From: Gryganskiella cystojenkinii
Taxonomy: Eukaryota; Mortierellomycota; Mortierellomycetes; Mortierellales; Mortierellaceae
DNA: 64,000 bases
Direction of reading: 5' to 3'
NCBI GenBank assembly: GCA_015852425.1
Contig: JAAAIG010000063.1
Location: 16,279 to 80,278 of the forward strand
Within the stretch, counting starts at the first letter, position 1. The number at the start of each line of letters is the position of its first letter. The position numbers were made by a program, and so were the translations under genes. Positions 60,801-64,000 of the stretch are shown here, in pieces. Below the pieces are notes generated by a model. That model was not told the DNA's origin and searched no databases. It worked only from the letters and a program-made list of their open reading frames with translations.

Positions 60801-63621
60801 TCGGAGTCCTTTCCGGTGTTCCCACGCGGCCGCCTGAAGTCGTCGGTCTAGTCGGTGTTGTTGATGGTTTTGATTGTACCTTTTGTTCTCGTGCTATAGT
60901 CGTGGCAAGGTCATCGAGATCAAAGACGCTGCCGCTGGATTTTTGAAAGAATTTTGCAGGGACTGCATGGGTGACGTGTCCCGAGGTTGATTGCACTGTC
61001 GCCGAGCGTCCAGCAGTCTTGAGAGTGACGGGTCTCTGTGCGTTCGAATAGGACCTCGCGCGAGACCTTTCCGAATTCCCAGCACTGCTCGCAATTGATC
61101 CCTCGGGGCTCTTAGGGTAGCCTAAAGAGGATTGACGTGATCTTGATAGGGACTCGTCAAAGGTATGATGTTTAGTCAACGGAGTCGAAGGATGGGCATT
61201 TCCAGAGTCCATACCGAGACCAACCAGAGGTCCAGGAGAGGGTCTGTTGAGGCGATCGCCCCCTTGTTGATTCCAGATACTATCGTCTCGTTCCAATCCA
61301 AGAACTAGTCCTGACTCGCTCCTGAACCGTTGACGGAAATCTTTGGGAGAGGCTGGGATATCGAAGGGTTGACCCTCGCCACGATGCCAGGAGTTCTTTC
61401 TCGGATTGAGCAGTGGATCCAACATGGCCGAGGAAGGTGCGGGTGAGAATGACTGTTGCGGGGTCGAGGAGATATGCGCCAAATCAGCCGCAAGTGATTC
61501 CAGGTACCTACGTCGACGGCGAGCCATTGGCTTTTCATCTGAGGCGGCGACGGTGGAAAGATGACGAGAGTGATCACTTGAGATCCTGCCACCGGATGAC
61601 CAGACTTGTCGTTTGAGGTCAAGAACGTCAATTTCATGGATGGATTGTCCGTCGATCCCCTGACCTCCGACAATGACCATACGATCTCCTGAAAGGGAGG
61701 CCAAATGACCAGACCGGGGGACAGGAGGTGGGAGACTGGAACGGCGCTGACGTAACTCTGATTCGACTCTCTACAAAGAATTGAAAATTCACAAACGAGG
61801 GTTAGAAATGCTAGTCTGACGAAGAGCAATGTTGGTCCGTGTCACCATTGTGTCATCAATTCGTCTTTTTACGGTCGTGTGAACATGCCATAGTCCAAAA
61901 AGAGAAAAAGGTTTGGAGTGAAGAAAATTGATGTCATCAAGTGGTCCAACAATCTTACCTTTGGTGTAGACGTTGGTGAGTTCAGCAAATGACTCGGGGT
62001 ATCTTCTCCGAGGGCGGCAAAGTTGTTGTCCCAGGACAGCTGTGTGTTGGCCGATGATTCTGGCAGGGTATGCTTACGCGTTGTTGTTGGCGATTTGGGT
62101 TCAGACAAGGTCGTCAACGATGGTGTCATCTCCGGAGAGTAGGGCTCTGTTGTTGTGGGACTGGTGGCTATGGATGTGTTTATGGTGAGGTTCGAGTGCC
62201 GTGGCAACGACAGCGATCCCTCATCGATCAGTGACAATTGCTTTTCGGGACGTCGACGGTGGTAGAGCGTCGTCTGGGCTGTGACTGGTTGGATTGGACT
62301 CTCCCGGGCGGACTCGGCTTTCCTTGTTCGACTGTGGGCGTGGGCGAAGCTGGTTGGGATCCACCGAAGGGTCTCCAAATCCAAAATGTGGGTATCCCTC
62401 AAGCAGGTCTCTGTTCCAGTAGCCTCATCTAGGCATGTCCGACCTCCGTGGATTACCAGGTGAGCCTCATTCTCGTTCCCCCATCCTCGGAGGGACCCAT
62501 CCATCTGTACCAAAGGAGGCGCCGCAACGAGAATAGCCGAGTGATCATACCGTGCTCGAGGGGTGGGTGCGAAGGCGGTGTCTGGAAGGAAAACAGTTGG
62601 AAGGAAAGAACGAAAAGAAATGGGTGAGTTGATCACGTTGAGACTGTCCAAATAATGATGTCCAAAACATTTTCTGCCTTCGATCCCTATTTCCGTGCTT
62701 ACCCATGCTGCGCGATGCTGCAATGTTGTTGTTCTGGACTGTTTGGTGAATTCGAGGGGAGAGTGGATGAAAACGACTTACTGCGTTTGTTGTTGCTGAG
62801 AGTCTATTCTGTTGCTGTTGTTCCGCGCTGTTCTTTTTCGAGGAGTCGACAGTCTCGTTAACCCGCAGCCAAATCTGGGTCGAGAGATCTAGAACGTACA
62901 GGTCGTTCGTGGGCACTTTTGAACCTGCAGCTTTGCCCCCAAAGACAAACATTTTGTTGTTGTGGATCGTGGTCGTTGATCCGATCAGTGGTGGGGGGAT
63001 ATCACCAATGGTCTCGATCAAGGTTGAGGTTCGATCCGATAACGTGTAGGATTCTCTGGATTCCCGTTCTGTAGCGGCGGTGGCAACGACAGCAGGTCGA
63101 TGTTCTTGCTGCTGCTGCTGCTCTTCTTGCTGTTGGTTTCCACGAACGAGACCCGGAGTCGGTGGAAGAGGTATACTCTTGGGTATTGTGAGAGACTCTG
63201 GTGGAGGCACTGGAACGACGAGAACATGAGTCGTTGGGGCAGGATGGGTGTCGGTGTTTCCATCTGTGTTATTGTCGGGCAAGAGTTGAGTCGAGGGAAA
63301 AGAGAGTGTGGGGAAGGCGATGTGGCCTTGACTCTGGTTCCTTCGATGGCCTGTTCTAGTCGGTGATTGTCTCCGTTTGGGTGTTCCAGAAGCCGAGTTG
63401 ACGGTCGAGATGGGGAGGGAATAAGAGTACTTTGTTGGTTGACGTTCTTCGATTGTGGGGTCGTTAAAGGACGGGTACTGATCAGCACTCGGGACCCTCG
63501 AACGACTTCCAGACCGTCGTGATGATGGCGGATATGCATGATCTATCCTATCTGACGGTGCAGGAATAGACGAGGAAGGTTCGAGGGATGTGGGGGGTAT
63601 TTGTAGTGGAAGAGACGTCAT
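57874..63621 (-). CDS. Large kelch-BTB protein (MDS3/Pmd1/Ral2-like)
   Basis: Three exons (63621-62703, 62581-61959, 61770-57874) sum to 1,812 codons in frame. After a disordered N-terminus with a Gln run come kelch units: GSTTTIHNNKMFVFGGKAAG, then RARYDHSAILVAAP with HLVIHGGRTCLDEATGTE and DTHILDLETLRW, and SGHLASLSGDRMVIVGGQG with VLDLKRQVW. A Ser-rich spacer follows. The BTB-type region is at about residues 1090-1230 (GSDVVLVSSADGGRVRVNSG, VGFLQYLYTNELSTV, LLHIAHIYDLTRLRQLV), then a coiled coil (RRQGEAAEAKRRLEFAVSRL) and a long disordered tail ending in a Lys/Arg/Glu-rich helix. This order matches fungal regulators such as yeast Mds3/Pmd1 and fission-yeast Ral2, tied to Ras/TOR-dependent development; the precise orthology is inference. 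No lesion is seen. Confidence 0.82.
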
Positions 63622-64000
63622 GGTAGAGTGAGTGCTAGAGAAGAGGAACGAATTGAAAGGCAGGAAGTGGAATGAATGAATGAATGAATGAATGTCAAAG
63701 GGACGAATGAGTGAATGGAATCGGAATTGTTGGTGTGTAGAGTACAAGGTTATTATGGTAATAAAATAAGGTATCAATGCAGAGAAAAAAGATTAGGAAT
63801 GAGAAAGGAGCGAGTGTAAATGAATGAAGAAAAGAAAAAGAGAGTGAGTGAGTGAAGACCGACGTCTCGTGAACAAAGTGTTGGATCGGACATGGTGTCT
63901 CTTCTCTTCCCTCTCCTCTTCACCCTCGTTTTCTCGTCTCAGTCCTCTTCCACTGTGATCCACAGCACCATATTAGTCTAAAATGTCTTGATTTTTTTTT
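63622..64000. other. Promoter side of the kelch-BTB gene, with (AATG)n repeat
   Basis: About 380 bases upstream of the kelch-BTB start. A perfect AATG tetranucleotide repeat of six units lies at 63671-63694. On the minus strand the leader is pyrimidine-rich. No gene is recognised up to the window edge. Confidence 0.6.

Overview
This is nuclear DNA from a fungus, most likely an early-diverging one of the Mortierella type (Mucoromycota/Mortierellomycota). The evidence is intron-containing genes with GT..AG introns of roughly 50-220 bp, promoters with TATA boxes, CT-rich leaders, poly-A/T tracts, chitin and cell-wall functions, an eisosome protein, a NACHT-WD40-pentapeptide immune-type protein, F-box genes, DUF6589 and RecQ-like relics, and retention of the NMD kinase SMG1, which budding yeast lacks. 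The species call is inference. No rRNA, tRNA, CRISPR array or prokaryotic operon was seen.

Left part (1-12.3 kb) is relic-rich accessory DNA. It holds a dead ABCB-type transporter fragment, a dead ribosomal protein uS13 (RPS18) 3' end, a candidate 55-aa secreted peptide, a 193-base assembly gap, a 1,789-aa intact STAND/NLR-like protein (NACHT, pentapeptide repeats, 14 WD40 units) and a dead ABCC-type transporter. Next comes the 3' half of an Slt2/Mpk1-type MAP kinase whose catalytic N-terminal half is absent, followed by about 3.5 kb without recognisable genes.

Middle part (15.8-35 kb) is mostly intact genes: a secreted GH18 chitinase with two chitin-binding modules, an F-box/LRR-like protein, an alkaline ceramidase with a decayed partial copy downstream, a type II membrane DUF3712-like protein, a polyQ-headed Hsp70-like ATPase, and a divergently transcribed homologue of the PP1 regulator PPP1R37. 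From 35.2 to 39.7 kb lies a probable mobile or expanded-family insertion: a RecQ-like helicase with an in-frame stop, convergent with a broken DUF6589 gene.

Right part (39.8-63.6 kb) holds a Pil1/Lsp1-like eisosome protein, then two core nonsense-mediated decay genes head to head, SMG1 (minus) and UPF2/NMD2 (plus), sharing an upstream region of about 0.7 kb, and last a large kelch-BTB protein of the MDS3/Ral2 kind. SMG1 phosphorylates UPF1 and UPF2 activates UPF1, so the shared promoter could co-express two partners of one complex. This pair and the NLR-like gene with its indel-free WD40 array are the most interesting items. Exon limits were deduced by eye from GT/AG signals and reading-frame continuity; where the summed exons gave an unbroken frame this is stated.
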